Source: Heliopora coerulea (taxonomy: Eukaryota > Cnidaria > Anthozoa > Scleralcyonacea > Helioporidae). From it: DNA of 64,000 nucleotides. Shown piece after piece: positions 34,223-48,712 of this stretch. Where the stretch lies: assembly GCA_030142905.1 (NCBI GenBank), contig JASJOG010000010.1:1997501-2061500 (forward strand). The letters run 5' to 3'. The notes below the pieces were generated by a model, which did no database searches, was not told where the DNA came from, and was given only the letters and a program-made list of their open reading frames with translations. Position 1 is the stretch's first letter. Each line of letters begins with the position of its first letter. A program made the translations under genes and the position numbers.

Positions 34223-35810
34223 TATTCTTATCCAATAACACTCGGGTGAATCAGTTTTTCCTGAACAAACGGGGAATTTGAAGTATGGAATAACATCAAG
34301 AACTTGGTTTCACTGGCACAACAATCTGCCGAGATGAGTTTAACAACATGAAACCTGTAAAACTCAGAAAATCTCCCTAAAAGTGAAAACATCCTTACTC
34401 CGATTTCCTGTGACGATATTTTGGACGGCGTGCCCTAGATCAAGTGAGATATCTCCACTGACCTCCTGATATGTAGGTATATGTAGCATTAGGTAACAGA
34501 ATCTCGACACGAAGATTATGCTCAAAAACAACTGAAAATTTTGACATCTGAAGTAAAAGAATGCGGGCAATTATATTTTGTTGATAAGATTCTTGAAAAC
34601 TTCCTGGCTATGGACTCCGTGTATCGCCTATCTGTACGTTGCTAACGACCTTTACTAATTACACTGTCGGTAAGAAAAACCGTTCTTCAATACCAAAACC
34701 AGAAAATTTGCTCCAACAGTGGTTTAAACTTCAAGTCAGTATACTTCTTTTTAATCTGGTGGCAACTTCATGCACAACAGCGCAAAATATGCAAAATAAC
34801 GGAAATAATTTTCATGTTTCGATTTTTGGTCGTTGAGTTTGGTTGAGGATCCGAGGAATTCCGGTAATTAATGATTGTCAGAAGACAACCAATAGAAAAT
34901 TGGGGGGAAAAAAACTCGTTTTCCCCAGCGCCTTCCCTTTTCTCCAACCGAGCATGAAGATCCGGAAAGGAGATTGGAAATGAGTGGGAGAGGGCGACAA
35001 CAAGCAAGGACGTCTGGACACAGTAACTGAGAAACGCTGTCTACTCCATTCACCTACACAATGATTAACCCTTTGCCTTGAAATAAGAACGTTTTCGACA
35101 TCAAATGTTTTTGTTCCGTTCACCGCCGGACAGTCTAATTCAGCACAGTGGAAACTTCGGCAGGATTCAAATAGTTAAAACTTATTTCCATGAACCCACT
35201 CTTAACAACAATTTCTGTCGACATTGAAAATATCCCTCTGGGTAACACTTGAAGATTTTATTCTGTCTAACTCTAGTCAGCAGAGGGGAAAATCTTATAG
35301 GAGTAAGAGTTCAAAAAAGAAACCAAGGAAATTATTTCTTTTGGATGCCAACGAGTATGTCGTCGTGTTTTGGTGACGAGTAACAATATGAGAACCAATC
35401 TGATTCGGTTATTTGCAATGCCCATTAGTAAATATGTATGAATTGACTACAGGTCGGTTACAATCAATCGCTTGAGATTGAAATAAACAACTACGAGGTC
35501 CCCATGTTTGATGGTCACATAGAAAAAGCTGAGAGATCATAAATCAAAGAAAAGTGGGCACCGGTCATTAACTTCCGTGAAAAGTGCCCAACCTACGAGT
35601 ACCACCCAATCAGGTTAGTTGCCACCTCACATTAGGCACAGTTGGGACAAATGACTGCTTGTTTGTAACCGAATTTATGTGACAATGCTTTCTCTAGTAT
35701 TATTTATGAACTCAGAAGCAAAATGAAGATGAGAGCCCAGCTCAAAAGTCGAAGATGTAATGTCATCACACTCGGGAATTAATAGTCAAGAGACAGAAAC
35801 ACGAGGATAA
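34223..35810. other. Intergenic, nothing recognised
   Basis: 3' UTR of the transporter and intergenic DNA. No gene signal. Confidence 0.45.
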
Positions 35811-36003
35811 AGTTTAATGAAAGTTCACTGACGTTTCGTTGCCGACGCGCAACATTTTCAAAGTAATTAACAGATCCAAATATGCTAAATATATTTACAA
35901 TAATCTGTACGTTTTGCAAATATATTTAGCATGATATTTGGATCAGTTAATTACGTTGAAAATGTTGCTTGTCGGCAACGAAACGTCAGTAAACTTTTAT
36001 TAA
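35811..36003. mobile_element. Foldback element upstream of the vWA gene
   Basis: Arms 35811-35897 and 35916-36003 are imperfect reverse complements around a short spacer. Each arm ends in GTTGC-loop-GCAAC-GAAACGTCAG, the stem II plus GAAA half of the hammerhead family, with the CTGATGA part changed to TTGAAAA. It lies ~210 bp before the proposed ATG. Confidence 0.7.
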
Positions 36004-36212
36004 ATTTCATCAGATTTCCCAACTATATTTACAAATCTCTTTATCAGTCAACACTTGTGTCCACTACATAATAATTGTAATACATGAAGTAGTCTCCAAA
36101 GCTTCAGTTGTTGTTATGGGTGTGGTTGGGTGTGGTTGATAACTTTAGTGTAAACAGTGCTAGTCTGCTAGACCTGAGTAAACTGCTGCATTACAGAGGA
36201 AAATCATTGAAA

Positions 36213-36446
36213 ATGCCACCAAAGAGAACTTCCATGGCAAAGTCAAAGGAAATAGTTTCTTCTTCTCGCTTTAAATGTTTTCGAGTGGAAAAACGCATCT
36301 CTATACGCGAATTTTTCAAGGCCAATAGTTTGGAATTCGCTATTGGCAAGGGTTACTACCAGCTGACCAAACCAGAAACTATTCAATTCCACAAAGAAAT
36401 TGTGGTGCGACGAAAATGTGATGGAAAATTAGTGACTGGTATAGAG
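36213..36446 (+). CDS. vWA protein exon 1 (start, first half of repeat N)
   Basis: Seventy-eight codons MPPKRTSMAKSK...LVTGIE, donor GTGAGA, phase 0. Contains NSLEFAIGKGYYQLTKPETI, which is paralleled in exon 8. Confidence 0.85.
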
Positions 36447-39400
36447 GTGAGATGGCCATACTTGTTAGCAGATACTGTATTGCTGGATGTTTGTTTCACG
36501 CGTTATTCGAGGATAAAAATTTATTTCCTCGTTTCCAACAATTTCAGTAATTTCCTGTAGTTTACATGTAGCTACAATTAGACGACAGTAGCTATCTCTT
36601 TGAAGTCTTGAAAGGCTATACTTTGAGGATATTACTTTCTTTGGTAATTTCTTTGGAAATTAACAGGGTTGAATTAAAATGTATCACTGCATCTCCCTGG
36701 AACAACGAGTCCGGTGATACGGGAAGTACATTTCGTTAATTAATAGTGGTGGTAGATACGAATACCAGATCAATTCAATAAAATGGAATTTTTACATTGA
36801 CGTATTCCTCGAGTAAACAGATTGTCGTGCATGAGAGTTGTTACTCATCAGAGTACACCCATTAGTCCATCCAAAGTTACGAACTGCAACACCAGTGACA
36901 TAAATGATACAAGAGGCACTGTGAACCTTTTAACAAGAGCTCTTACAGTTACCCGTTTGCAACCTAATTACATATATACAGTACAGTAGGAAAATGTAAC
37001 TAGTTACTAGTGTAAATTCAAGACAAAAGTCACTAATTTCAGTTACAAAGTTACTTTCTTAAATTTGTAACTATAGTCTGTTACAAGGTTACATTCCTGT
37101 GCTGTAGTTATTGAGGTCAAAAGAAGTAAGCACTGGACACCCATCAATTAGAAGTATTTTACATTTCCCAGCCCCTGATTGTTTTTCTTAGTTTCATGTA
37201 GTATTACAGAAACAAGTCAATATAATATAGACTTAGCTATGGAGACATGTAAAATAGTTTGGAATTTTCATAAAATGAGTGGACCTACAAAGACAGTGTA
37301 CACTGTTTATTGAGAAACAACTTGGCACTGGAGCCTCAGATGTTCCATGCCAGATTAAGTACAGGGTTTGAGCAGATTTGTTGTACACAGAACACACCCT
37401 GATACTGATCTTCATAACTTCAAGCAGTCCTGCCTTAAAGTTTTGAAGCAATTAAAGTGGTACTTAAAAGTATCTTTAGTTACATATATTTTAGTTATTT
37501 AGAAAGCATTGCTTATGAAGGAACCATAAATCATAACAAACTTGCCAATTTTCACTTTTTATTATGTTTTTGTTATTTTATTTTAATTTTTTTTCCATTT
37601 TTCCCTTTTTTAATTTTTTACTTTTTGCATACATACTGGTTACTGTTGTTATTGCTTTTGCATGGCACCCTCAAGGATTTCCCACCAAGAGGCAAGTACT
37701 CCCCTTTAATCTGGCTCTGCTAATATTTGTGTCTTAATAGATGCTGCTGCCATCATGATCTGTTTGCATTGTTTAAGTACCCTCAAAGAATGCTAAAACT
37801 GTGGTATATATGTTGTTACCTTCTTAGGACAAAATAAGAGAATTATTGACAACTTTGGGGTTTGGAATATGATTCAGTTTTATGAGTATTCAAGTCTCAT
37901 TGAGCAAAAACTTATCGAACCAACATACTTGCCAGGAACATGATGGCAGATTTAACTAGTTACAGTTTACTTTAACAAGTTCTAATTACTATATTGTTAC
38001 TTATTCACGTATTGATTATAGTTACTCAAAAAAGTGAAGATGATTACTTGCAGTCAGTTGCTTGTGTCAAGGTTATTCATATTTGCAGTGCTTAGAACCC
38101 TTTCCCAGAAGAATACCTTCCCTTAAACTGGCATATAAAATTTGAGTGAAATCTGAGTTAAAGCAATAATTAGAGTTGGAGTAAAGTAAAATCATCTGAT
38201 ACTGATCCTGCTAGGAAAGAGTAAATTGAGATTATTATAACTCCTGGCAGGATGTTTCCCTTTGACTAATTAAATGTCTTTCCATGACTTGAATAAATTG
38301 TCTCTTTATAAATTTGTAGATGCACACATTACCATAACATTTATAAGTTAGGTAGACCAAAAACTCTGTTATTATGGCTTACTTGTTCTTAGTATTCTTA
38401 AAGTCTCATAGTACTGTTGCTTTAAAGTAATTTCTTTCAGTAGGTTATTAGTCTAAGAATAAAATTACTAGTATATTACTACTGGTGTATAAAATCATAT
38501 CTTTGTTGGACCCATTCCTTACACATGATCTAGAGAAGTAATTTTATTTTAATTGATTTAGGTTTTAAAAGGCTTATGAAATAGAATGAATTCATTCATA
38601 CAAAGTTATTTAAATAATACCCAAAACTGTGCAAGTGCTTAATGGGTACTAAATGTATACTACATGGCACTAAACTTGTAAAATTTCAATTTATTTAATT
38701 CATGGATAATGCCAAAGCTATACATAATTTCTCAGTAAGTCAATGTCAAGCAATTTTAATTATGTAGAAATGACTTAAATTCCCAGTGCTGCCTGGTATT
38801 AGACATGGTTTGATAATGTTACAGCTACTTGCAAAGTTTTGACCATAGTTTACAAAACTACCATTCATGGCCCCACATTTTGACACTTGTCCAGTGTTTT
38901 CATCAGGCACAATTGTTCTGAGAAAGAGAACACTATTTATCCTTACAGCTAGAACTGCTGTAGTGATTTTAATGTACACTCTAGAAGGTTGTGCCAATTA
39001 TATTTCAAACAAATCTGATTATCTCTGGAATAAAAACTGATTAGGGAGAACTTGGAAGGCCAATCTTCATAACTTTGAACTAAAGTTCTTTCGTATGCAT
39101 TAAAAGAATTTCTTCTGAACTTATTTTTGCATTCCATATCAAAGCATATGATTTTGGAGATTAAATTAATTACCAACTAAAGAATGTTTAACTTTCAGCT
39201 TTGTGGAGTTTTGTTTTTAATAATTAATGTTCTTTATACACACGCTGTCAAGCTATTCTACTCAGAAAAATGTTCTGAGTCCCTGATGGGAATCAAACTC
39301 ATAACCTTCTGATTGCCAGTGAGGTGCTCTAACCATTAAGCTACATGGACTCAGATGGTGAGCAAAGGTTAGATTTGTGTATTGGTTTGAATTGATGGTA

Positions 39401-42400
39401 GACATATGTAATGCCAGTCTGCATGACTTGATATGTTGTCTATTTTTTTAGTGATTAATAATTGAACAATTGTTTATCCTGACAGGTCAGGGATGCTCTT
39501 GGAATACCCAAAACAACTTTGAAATACAAATTAGAACAGGAAAAGTTAGAGGATTTTGATGTGTTTGTTCAGTCAACTTCGTACAATCGTATCCTGGTTG
39601 CTGATTCTGAATTTTTGTACGATACTGGTGAAACAGGGGCAAGAGATGATGCTGATGTGCCAAGTGCTTCTGGTACTGTAACTTTATTCCATCACCCAAT
39701 ACAAAAAAATTCTTTGGAAACTCTAATAGGAATTCCAATTAGATTTTGGCCCAAAATCCCATGGGCATTCTGGCATTGTATAGGAATTCTTTTTGGGCCC
39801 TGAAGGAATTCTTATTAGATGAGCAATAGCAATTAGAATTCAATAGATTGTTTTAGGATCAAAGTTTAGCATTGTGTAGTTTGTTAGTGCATTGGTACAG
39901 TATATTCATGCCAAGAGCATCAAATTTATTTGAATCTTTGTTAATTTCAACATTATGCTCCAAATTTTCTGGTCACTTCACTAGATACCACAGAGTTGGA
40001 AATATTAGCAAGAAAACTGCACACACACCCTTTTCAGCAGCTTTGCTTTTTGCCAATCAAATGAACTTATTAAATTGATGAGTGTCAAAAAGATGCATCA
40101 AAAAGCATGACAAATGACAGACCAGCTAGCATTTGTACAGTATAGCTTCACCAAATATTGCAAAATATGTGTCACAAAAAAACAAGTATAAAGTGGATTA
40201 TAAATTACTTTGTACGTTATAACTGGTGACTGCCATATGACAGAGAACTTATGTTTATGTTAAGTGACCTGGTGCTAGGCAGGCTTTTCCTGGGGTTGTG
40301 CAGTAGTCTAACCAGCTTTAAAGAACCAGGTGGGCATACTTCCAAAAATTAGTTAAATCCTCCCATCTAGCTTTCATCCTAGGTTTTTCCTAAATCACCT
40401 CCTAAACTTCTAATTTCTTTCTTTTTCCATAATTCCTTCCTGGTTAAATTTCCTTCATCATCCCCTTCCAAAATGTCTTCCTTGCTGAATCCTTTTCTTA
40501 ATAAATCTTGTCCTTTACATTTTTACAAATCACATCCTAAACCCTTCCCTTCCGCAAGAAATCATTATATTGTGCCGTCTTCGGCCCGAATCATGCACTA
40601 TTTCAAGCGCATTTACAAAACAGATGGATGTTTAAAATAGCTTATGACTTTCCATAATTCACATCGCATGACTTCGTTTTTAATGAGTTTTAATCTTATT
40701 GGTCATTTTTGCATCACATAACTTTTTTTTACCTATAAAACATCACCTAATTTTCACGTCACTTGACATTTCACGCTGACTAAAGGCCTTCGTTCAAAAC
40801 GTCGTTATTTCTCGCAACTTTTAGCAATTCCCTGTCCCATTTATTTTTTTACAAGTTCAATACTACCCACGCAGTATTCTAATTTTATATTTGGTTGCCT
40901 TAAAATAACATGCGTACTACGCACACTATGATTGGACGAGCCTCATTTTCTCTCAAAGTACAGAGACACAGCTGACGTCATTTTCATTTTGTATTAGAGT
41001 ACAGAGACATATATGACGTCACGAAAACTTAATAGACCTTGGTTATTTTATTAAACAAATAGGAAATAGCTTTCGTATCTCTGTGCTGTGATAGAAACAT
41101 GAATGACGCCATTTCGACCGGAAAAATGCCAGACAACACTCGGCTACGCCTCACTAGGCATTTTTCCGGTTGAAATGACGTCATTCATGTTTCGATCACA
41201 GCACAGAGACACTGAAGCAATTTTCTATTTGTTAATTATAGCATTCGTACTGTTTTGATTAAACGATCGACGCAAGCTAAAACTTCACGCTTAGCGAATC
41301 ACGGAAAAGAAGACAAGAAGAAAAAGAAAATTAAAGGGTTAATTTGAATTTAATCGGTCCAATTGTAGAGCACAGTTTTCCGCCATTTGATACTAATCAA
41401 GCAAATCCCACGATTTTGCCGAAGAAACAGAAAACGGAAACAAAATAAAAACAAATGCTTAAAAATTTCGTCATTGGAATCAACTAAGAAACATCCAGAG
41501 CATTTAATTTATAACGTTCCAGCTTAAAATGTGAGGTCAACTTCCTAAAGCAACAAGGCTCTAACAACACGTCTTTGATTACAACCTGAAACGTCTGCAT
41601 TTTCGTTTGATTCAGTCGTCACAGACAACCCCTTCTTAATACTTTCGTCGTGACTTTATTTCAAACTAAAAATTATTACAGCTGGAATCTTATGTTTGAA
41701 TTGTTATTCAGCTGAATATTGTTGGGAATAATCCGGGGTCGAAATCCGCTTAAGGGGACCATATCTACTAGCTAATCTGCAGGGACCGAAATTAACTTTT
41801 TAAGTAGAGTGCCCATTGGGCAACCATCTTTTGAAATCTAGGCGTCCAAGATGAAACCTAGTCACAAAGTTTGGGTGTTGTTGCTCAGCGATAATGCGCA
41901 AAACAAGATGACGGAGAATACGAACATTCGGAGCAGCATGTACGAATCGTTTAATAACAAATGGACTGGTTGTATATTTGTACCTTTTCTCTTGCAAATA
42001 TTTCGAATTGAAACCATGATTTTTTTGGGTCTTAATATCAGTTCCCCAAGAGGTTAGCAGCTCGAAATATGGTCGTCTAATGGGCAACCATCTTCTGGGA
42101 TTTGTTCGTCACTGTTAAATTTTAGCCTTTTTTGACGACTGGACGACCGTAAATTTCGAACCCTGTCTGTACCCCATTATTGCTCGAATCGGTTAGTAAA
42201 TTGCAAATCGGCTGTGATTGTTGGTCAAGCTACAAAACTGAGAACCTTACGATTTCCTGTATCCTGGCATCTAATAAGGCGTTTTAGCTAGTGTATTAAT
42301 TTGGAAGATAGATCCGGCGTTTTTACAAACCTAATACACTGTATTGGCGTTTCACAAAACGTTTAAGTGAGGGTCTTCGTTTTGCAGTTTGACCCGGCCT

Positions 42401-45400
42401 TTTCTGCAATTCTACGGCGCCATCGTTTTCTCGTCTCCCACCGCCTATATAAGTGTCTGAGCGAGAGTCTTTGATTCAGCCTTCGGTGCAAAGCTAAGAC
42501 CTCAATGACATCGTCTCTCATGAATAACGAAGCTTTTTAAGTTAGGTTCCTCCCACTGTAATTTGAATGGCCGAGAATTAGGTCTTAGTTCTTCGGTCTT
42601 CGGTCTTTGATCGCAGGTCCTACAGGTAGGCTTGCGTTTTGTACCCACCCGTTTTCCCGGCTCGCAGTTTCACCATTTCACTTCATCGTCTCGTTTTCTA
42701 TAGTTTTGCGTCAAAGGTCAGGGAAAGTTTTATGGCAAAACTTAACCCTTTGCTTATTAGCCATCATCCAATCGCTGTGTCATTTGTTTTTGCTTCTTAT
42801 TCTACCACTCCTCGGCTTCTTCCGTTCTTGTATAGGCTACTTTACAGTACCTCACAATTGTCAGACGTAAGTGTAATATCGACTAAGCGTTAAAACTAAA
42901 TTCACAAGTTGCCCCTGCCAACTTAACCACATCCAAATTTATTAAAAGAAATATGACTTTATCTTACCAGATTATTCTATTGTTGTTTTTACCCATCCCT
43001 TTGAAAAACGCACTGCGTCCTTGTTCATAAGAACGATAGCTAGAATCAAAGCTTGACATTTTCATAAAGTTAATGGGGTATGTTCACCGTTTGGTTACCA
43101 TTGAGGGTTTTTTTGAATTTATTTTAATGGTTTGAGAGAGTTGTCTAGATCTGTTAATGTCATAATTCTACTACATAAGTATAAATGTGAAGAAATTAAT
43201 TTAATACGAGCAAAGAAATTAAAAACGAGAAGATTAACATCTTGCAGACGACTTTAAACAAACTGTCGAGTGAAGAAAGGCAAAGATCTACGAACGTGAG
43301 GAAAATGGGAAAATGATGAACTCAGAGTATTCTTCCAGAAATTAACGAAGTGATTGATGTGAGTGAGACGAACTGACCATCGTGGGAGGCAGCTGTTTCG
43401 AAAAGACTAGGCCTTGAAATATGTTAGGAGAGACGAATGGATATCCAACCATGTTGGAAAAGAAGAAGAACAGCAGAGAATAAGACACAGTAAACTCTTT
43501 CCCGGCGGGATCAATCTCCTATTATTTTATTTTGGCTAAAGCGTCACGATTTTACTCTTCAAGATGAAAGGTCTTGCCGGGAAAGAGTTATAACACTTGG
43601 TAGAATAGTTCTTATTATTTACTAAATCTTACTCCTACCAAATAGTTTGATGGTATTTTGAACGATATGCATCATTCATTTTACTGACTGTTCTTTTATA
43701 TATTTTTTTTTTCTAGGTGCTAAAGCTAAGGGTAAAAGAAAGAGCCCTGGAACAACTCCCCTTAAAAGAGAAAAGCCTACTTCTAGCAAAGATGAGGTTA
43801 GTAAAGAGTGCTTTTTCTTCTACTAAACTAAAAGATGTTGTTAATCACAAAGATTTTTGTAAGATGAGTAGTTGTTTCCAATAGTTATAAGTACAAAACG
43901 AATCATTTTGTTATCTTTGACCTCACTTGTAGCTTGGCCAGGCAAACCCAAAACCATCCAGAATTTAGGTCAGCCATCAGCTCAGATTTTGGCGGGTCGT
44001 TTTAATAAACAACAAGTTAACAAAATAGGTTGATATTTCGTCTGCACATGCGCGTGATTGACCAGGAACCTGCATAAAGATCTATTTTTTTTTCACCATA
44101 AGCTTTTAATTTGGAAAGAAAGGAATGCAGCAGTGAGTGAATATTTTTCTTTTGTCTATAAATCAGTATTATTGGCCATGAAATGCTTCACACTATGACA
44201 CTTTTTACATCGAAAAATTGGTGCTAAATCTAATGATCAAGATTCTTAGACAGATGAAAAATGTGGAATTTCATATCTCGGTCAGTCGCAATAAGAAATG
44301 CAGACAAACAACGAATGGCATATGAGGTATTCATGCTCAGTAAATAGCCGATTTGTAACGATCGTGTAAACTTTTAATACCGTATTAGTTGTTATCTTCC
44401 GTATGTTATCCTGTTATGTTATCTGTCATGTCAGATGTTGTTATAGGATTAGTGACATGTTTAATTGGGTTATATGAAGTAAATTAAAAAAAGACACTTA
44501 GTTTCGTTCCGAGGGTGGTTTGGACAGGAATGACAAACATGTAACTCAGACACATTGTAACGATATATGAGAACCAACTTGATCAAAAATAAAGGAGAGA
44601 CTAAGTCTGGAAGCGAGCTCTGTGAGTGTTTGTATTTGTCGGCACGCTACAATAAGTTCCCAAAATTATTTACATAGTCCCTTCAGTTTAGGATTATTAT
44701 TATCGTCAATTGTTATTGTCTTATTTTTAAATATTTTACAGAAAAAACTTATTCCAGATGATAAACTAAGTCCTACTCCAAGCAAAAAACCACGACCAGC
44801 CGCATCAACAAGTGGAAGTACGGGCGTAAAAGAAATTGTGTTTTCTTTTGATACAACCGGTTCAATGTACCCATGTTTAACGCAGGTATAAGTCCTTGCA
44901 AATATTTACAAATTCGTCCGTTTACTGAACATTCATCGTGTAACTTTTCTGGGAAAAGTCTGGTGTACCCTTCCTTCCTTCCTTAAACTTCTGGGATTAC
45001 ACCATTGTATATAAGCTTGCTGTCTTCTATAAAATCCTCGCGGACAAAAAGCGAAAGTGGAGACACACTTCGCATGTTGGCCGGTACCTGCATTTTAGTT
45101 GATTTTAGTTTCATCATTTTTGTTATTCTGAACTTTAGTACGCTACAAACTTGTGTTTTCGTGGGAAAAAGGTTCAGTACATCCAGTTTCTTGAAATGCT
45201 TAATTTGAACAAAAATCACTGGCTAAAAGTCGCCTAAAGTAGTGTAACATAAAACAATTTGCACATGGCCAGACCACTGGATCATTGGAAATGTATGGGT
45301 TACAGTACTTGCAAAATATTCCAAGCCAGAGTAGCGTTATAACTGCTTAAAGTTGGATGAATTTAATCTCTTAAAATCTCTTCATTTAGGTTCGACGAAA

Positions 45401-48400
45401 AGTCGAGCAGACAATCAAACGGGTGTTTCAAGATATCCCAAACATCAGAGTTGCTGTCTTTGCGCATGGTGATTACGAGGACAAAAAGGACAACTACGAT
45501 ACTACGTGGGTGGACTTCACTACAGATGAGGACAAACTTTGTAGTTTTGTACGAGATGTTTCATCTACTTGTGGCTATGACTTTGAAGAATGTTACGAAC
45601 TTGTTTTAAGGCAGGTTAGTAAAAAACGCACGAGTGAAATAGTTTTAGATTGTAAATACGAAAAGGAACTTAATGTTAAGGTTTGCCTAGGAATTTCCCC
45701 TCACCTGCTGAGCAAAGCGCGGTTCGAGGATACTAATCTCGACGCACATGCATGGAGTCCATTTGCAGGTGATGTGACTAGGGGACCACAATTTCATTGT
45801 GCGTATCTGTGTATACATAGATTGGTGTACATACATGCATATACAGATACTTCGGCATACTATGTACTTGCATGGATCGCGGATTGGTATCGAGGTTACG
45901 GGGTATCGGTAGGCGTTCAAATTTAAATGACGACAGCTAGGGAAATCAAACCGTCATGACAGAGGGACAAAAAAATTTAGACGACATCTACCGAAAAAAG
46001 TGCCTACTAGATGTGTAAATATCGCTCATCGCTATAGAAAAAGAACAATATAAAAAACGAATGCAAACGAAAAAAGTGATAGAAAAAGCGGTGAGAAGGA
46101 AAGCAGACTGAAACTGATGAGGAAAAAGCAGTAAGGCTCCATAAAGACCGAAAACAATTAAGCTATTGAACGAAACAACGGAAGAGTTCACTTAGGTGAG
46201 TTGCTTTTGCTTATAAAAAAATTTATACTCTAAAGTTTTTCTTATTTTTTCTTTTTTTCTTGGTTTTCTTGACAATTTCCATTCGACAAGAAGTTCAAAT
46301 TCACACCAGCAAAGTTATTTTTTAAATTTTTTGATTCCATAACTGTTCATCGTACGCCTTCCCCCAGTTCTCTGAAGTAGACTGCTGAGGGACAAGGATA
46401 TGATATGGGGGTGCAAGATACCCGGTCAGTTATAATCGTTAATTTTCACCGCTTTACAACGATTTTTGGTTCACATATAACTTTTTTCGGTTTCCATGCA
46501 GTTGTTCTAAGGGTGATTTGACGTTCAAATTTAAATTTTAGGTAAATAAAACTCTTTGACAACCTTTACTACCTGTTAACTTTGTTGTCATTGTACAGGA
46601 ATATGGTGGAGAGGTGGGCGAGGGGTAGTTGCGTATTCGTATTTCTAGTTGTTCTGGGTTTGGTTTATAGGTGGTATTGTAATTGTAATTGCGCGCTGAC
46701 TGTACAACAGTGAGGTTTAGCCTGGGCTGAAAATTTAGCCGGTTATAACGAAGAAATCTTTTAAGAAATTGTCTTTCAGTTACATGGCGAAAATTCAGCC
46801 CTTGTTGAAATACAGTTGAAGCTTTTTTAAGTGGCCGCTCTCGGGAAGATGGCAAGTGGCCGCTCAACTAGGGGTGAAATTCTTTATTACCTGCAAAATG
46901 AAGAGTACACTCGACTAAATTAAATTTCATTGCACATTATATACATAACTACATACTTTACGTTCTACATAATATTTATAATTTAGTATTTTATACTAAT
47001 CATGTTCCAAGGGATCAAAAATCGAATTTTGCAAACAATATGATATGTATTTAGCGCTTTCGAGTAAAAAGTCCATGTTTAGTAAATTCGTCTTATCTTC
47101 GAAAAATCTCCCAAAAGTGCTTTAACGAAATTGACGTCATCTAAACTATTAAAAACAACACTTATGGAGATACTACAAAGTAATTACCACAATTACTGCG
47201 TCCATTCTTGTTGTTACTTGAATATCAAGCTACAGAATGACATTTTTTGGCTTTTGTTTTATTCTTTATTTACTTAAATTGTCTGGTGGTTATGGTTTCA
47301 GCCAATAAGAGTGAAGCGACTGAAGCGACCAAAGTCAGAAGTTCAACATGTCAAACTACGAAAGCGACCAAAGCGACTAACTCTGTAACCGCTCAAAGCA
47401 GTCACCTTTGGTCGCGCGACCAATCCAAATAACATATTTCGCTTATTCTTTTACGAGTGGACGCTGCTAGTAATCTGGCCATTCTGGAATCATAATAAAA
47501 ACCCTCTGTCATCGACTTTGTGTCGACCCCACACCTGCAGTATGAGGCAAATCATCACGCATTCTAAGGTCAGAAAAATAAAACCGGGTTTTGTTGATAT
47601 GGTTGTAGTATACAAAGGTTAGATCCAACTGAAATCAGTTTTTGCACCGAAAAGTACTTGATAGCTTCTTGAAATAACAATCTCATCCAATCTTTATGCT
47701 TGATACCTAGGTTAAAACAGAATTATCCTGGACTCCAGATTCTCAGCGTGCACTAGTCATGATTGGTGATGCTACGCCTCATGGCCCTAGCTATTCCCTC
47801 AACAAACTAAATATCAACTGGAAAGACGAGGCCAAACAATTGTACGAGGAAATGAACGTCCGTATTTATGCCGTTCAGGCTTTGGGCTGCAGCATGTCGA
47901 CGTCGTTTTACAGGTGGGCAACATGCAGTTCTATTCCTTTAAATCCGTTTTTAGAGCTCCGAGTCCTGTTTCTTCACTTCAGTATCGATAGTTTGGATTA
48001 ATTGATGTACTCTACAGCAATTACCTCCCAGAAATTCCCCGTTCACACTCTCAGACCACCATTAGAACAAATTTCTAAACAAAATGAAATCCCCTAATTA
48101 TTCTCATTTCATCCTTTCCACTATAAAGTTGTGGAGATTATCATCTGTAAAATTAATATTTCCACATGATAACCAGCAGACATCGGCCACTTTCACCGGC
48201 AACCAACTCGTAGTCTTTCGACGAAAGGAGAGCATTCAAATTGTTTTTATGGTGTCGTTGAAAGGCATTCATCGTCATCAGTGACTTGTTTTTTCTTTCT
48301 CGTGCCTTGTGCTACACTTATACCTTCCTTAATTCCACCACCCAAATTTCTTGATCCAATTTTAATCTCGTTATTTGGCATCGAATAACACAACAAATCT

Positions 48401-48673
48401 ACGTCGTAAAAGCTGTAAAATCTAAAAAGATGTAACTAACAGGTGGCTCTCTGACGGATTTGTACAAAACCTTGTTCAGTAAGTAACCGAGATGTTAACT
48501 AAACTGTCTCAAAATTTCTTGAGTGATACCAATCATTGTATGTCGTGTATTCATGCTTGTCCCTTCTCAGCCACCTCCTTAGGAAACGACCACGGCAAGA
48601 GACAAACAAAAAGGTCTTCTATTGAGACATATTCCATTGAAATATTTTTTTGTTTATTTATTTATTTATTTGT

Positions 48674-48712
<39 letters not shown>

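Noticed and set aside
36108..36212. Upstream ATG adding 35 residues to the vWA protein
   Set aside because: The added residues (WVWLGVVDNFS..) are hydrophobic and unlike the rest; MPPKRTSM has a better start context. It cannot be fully excluded.
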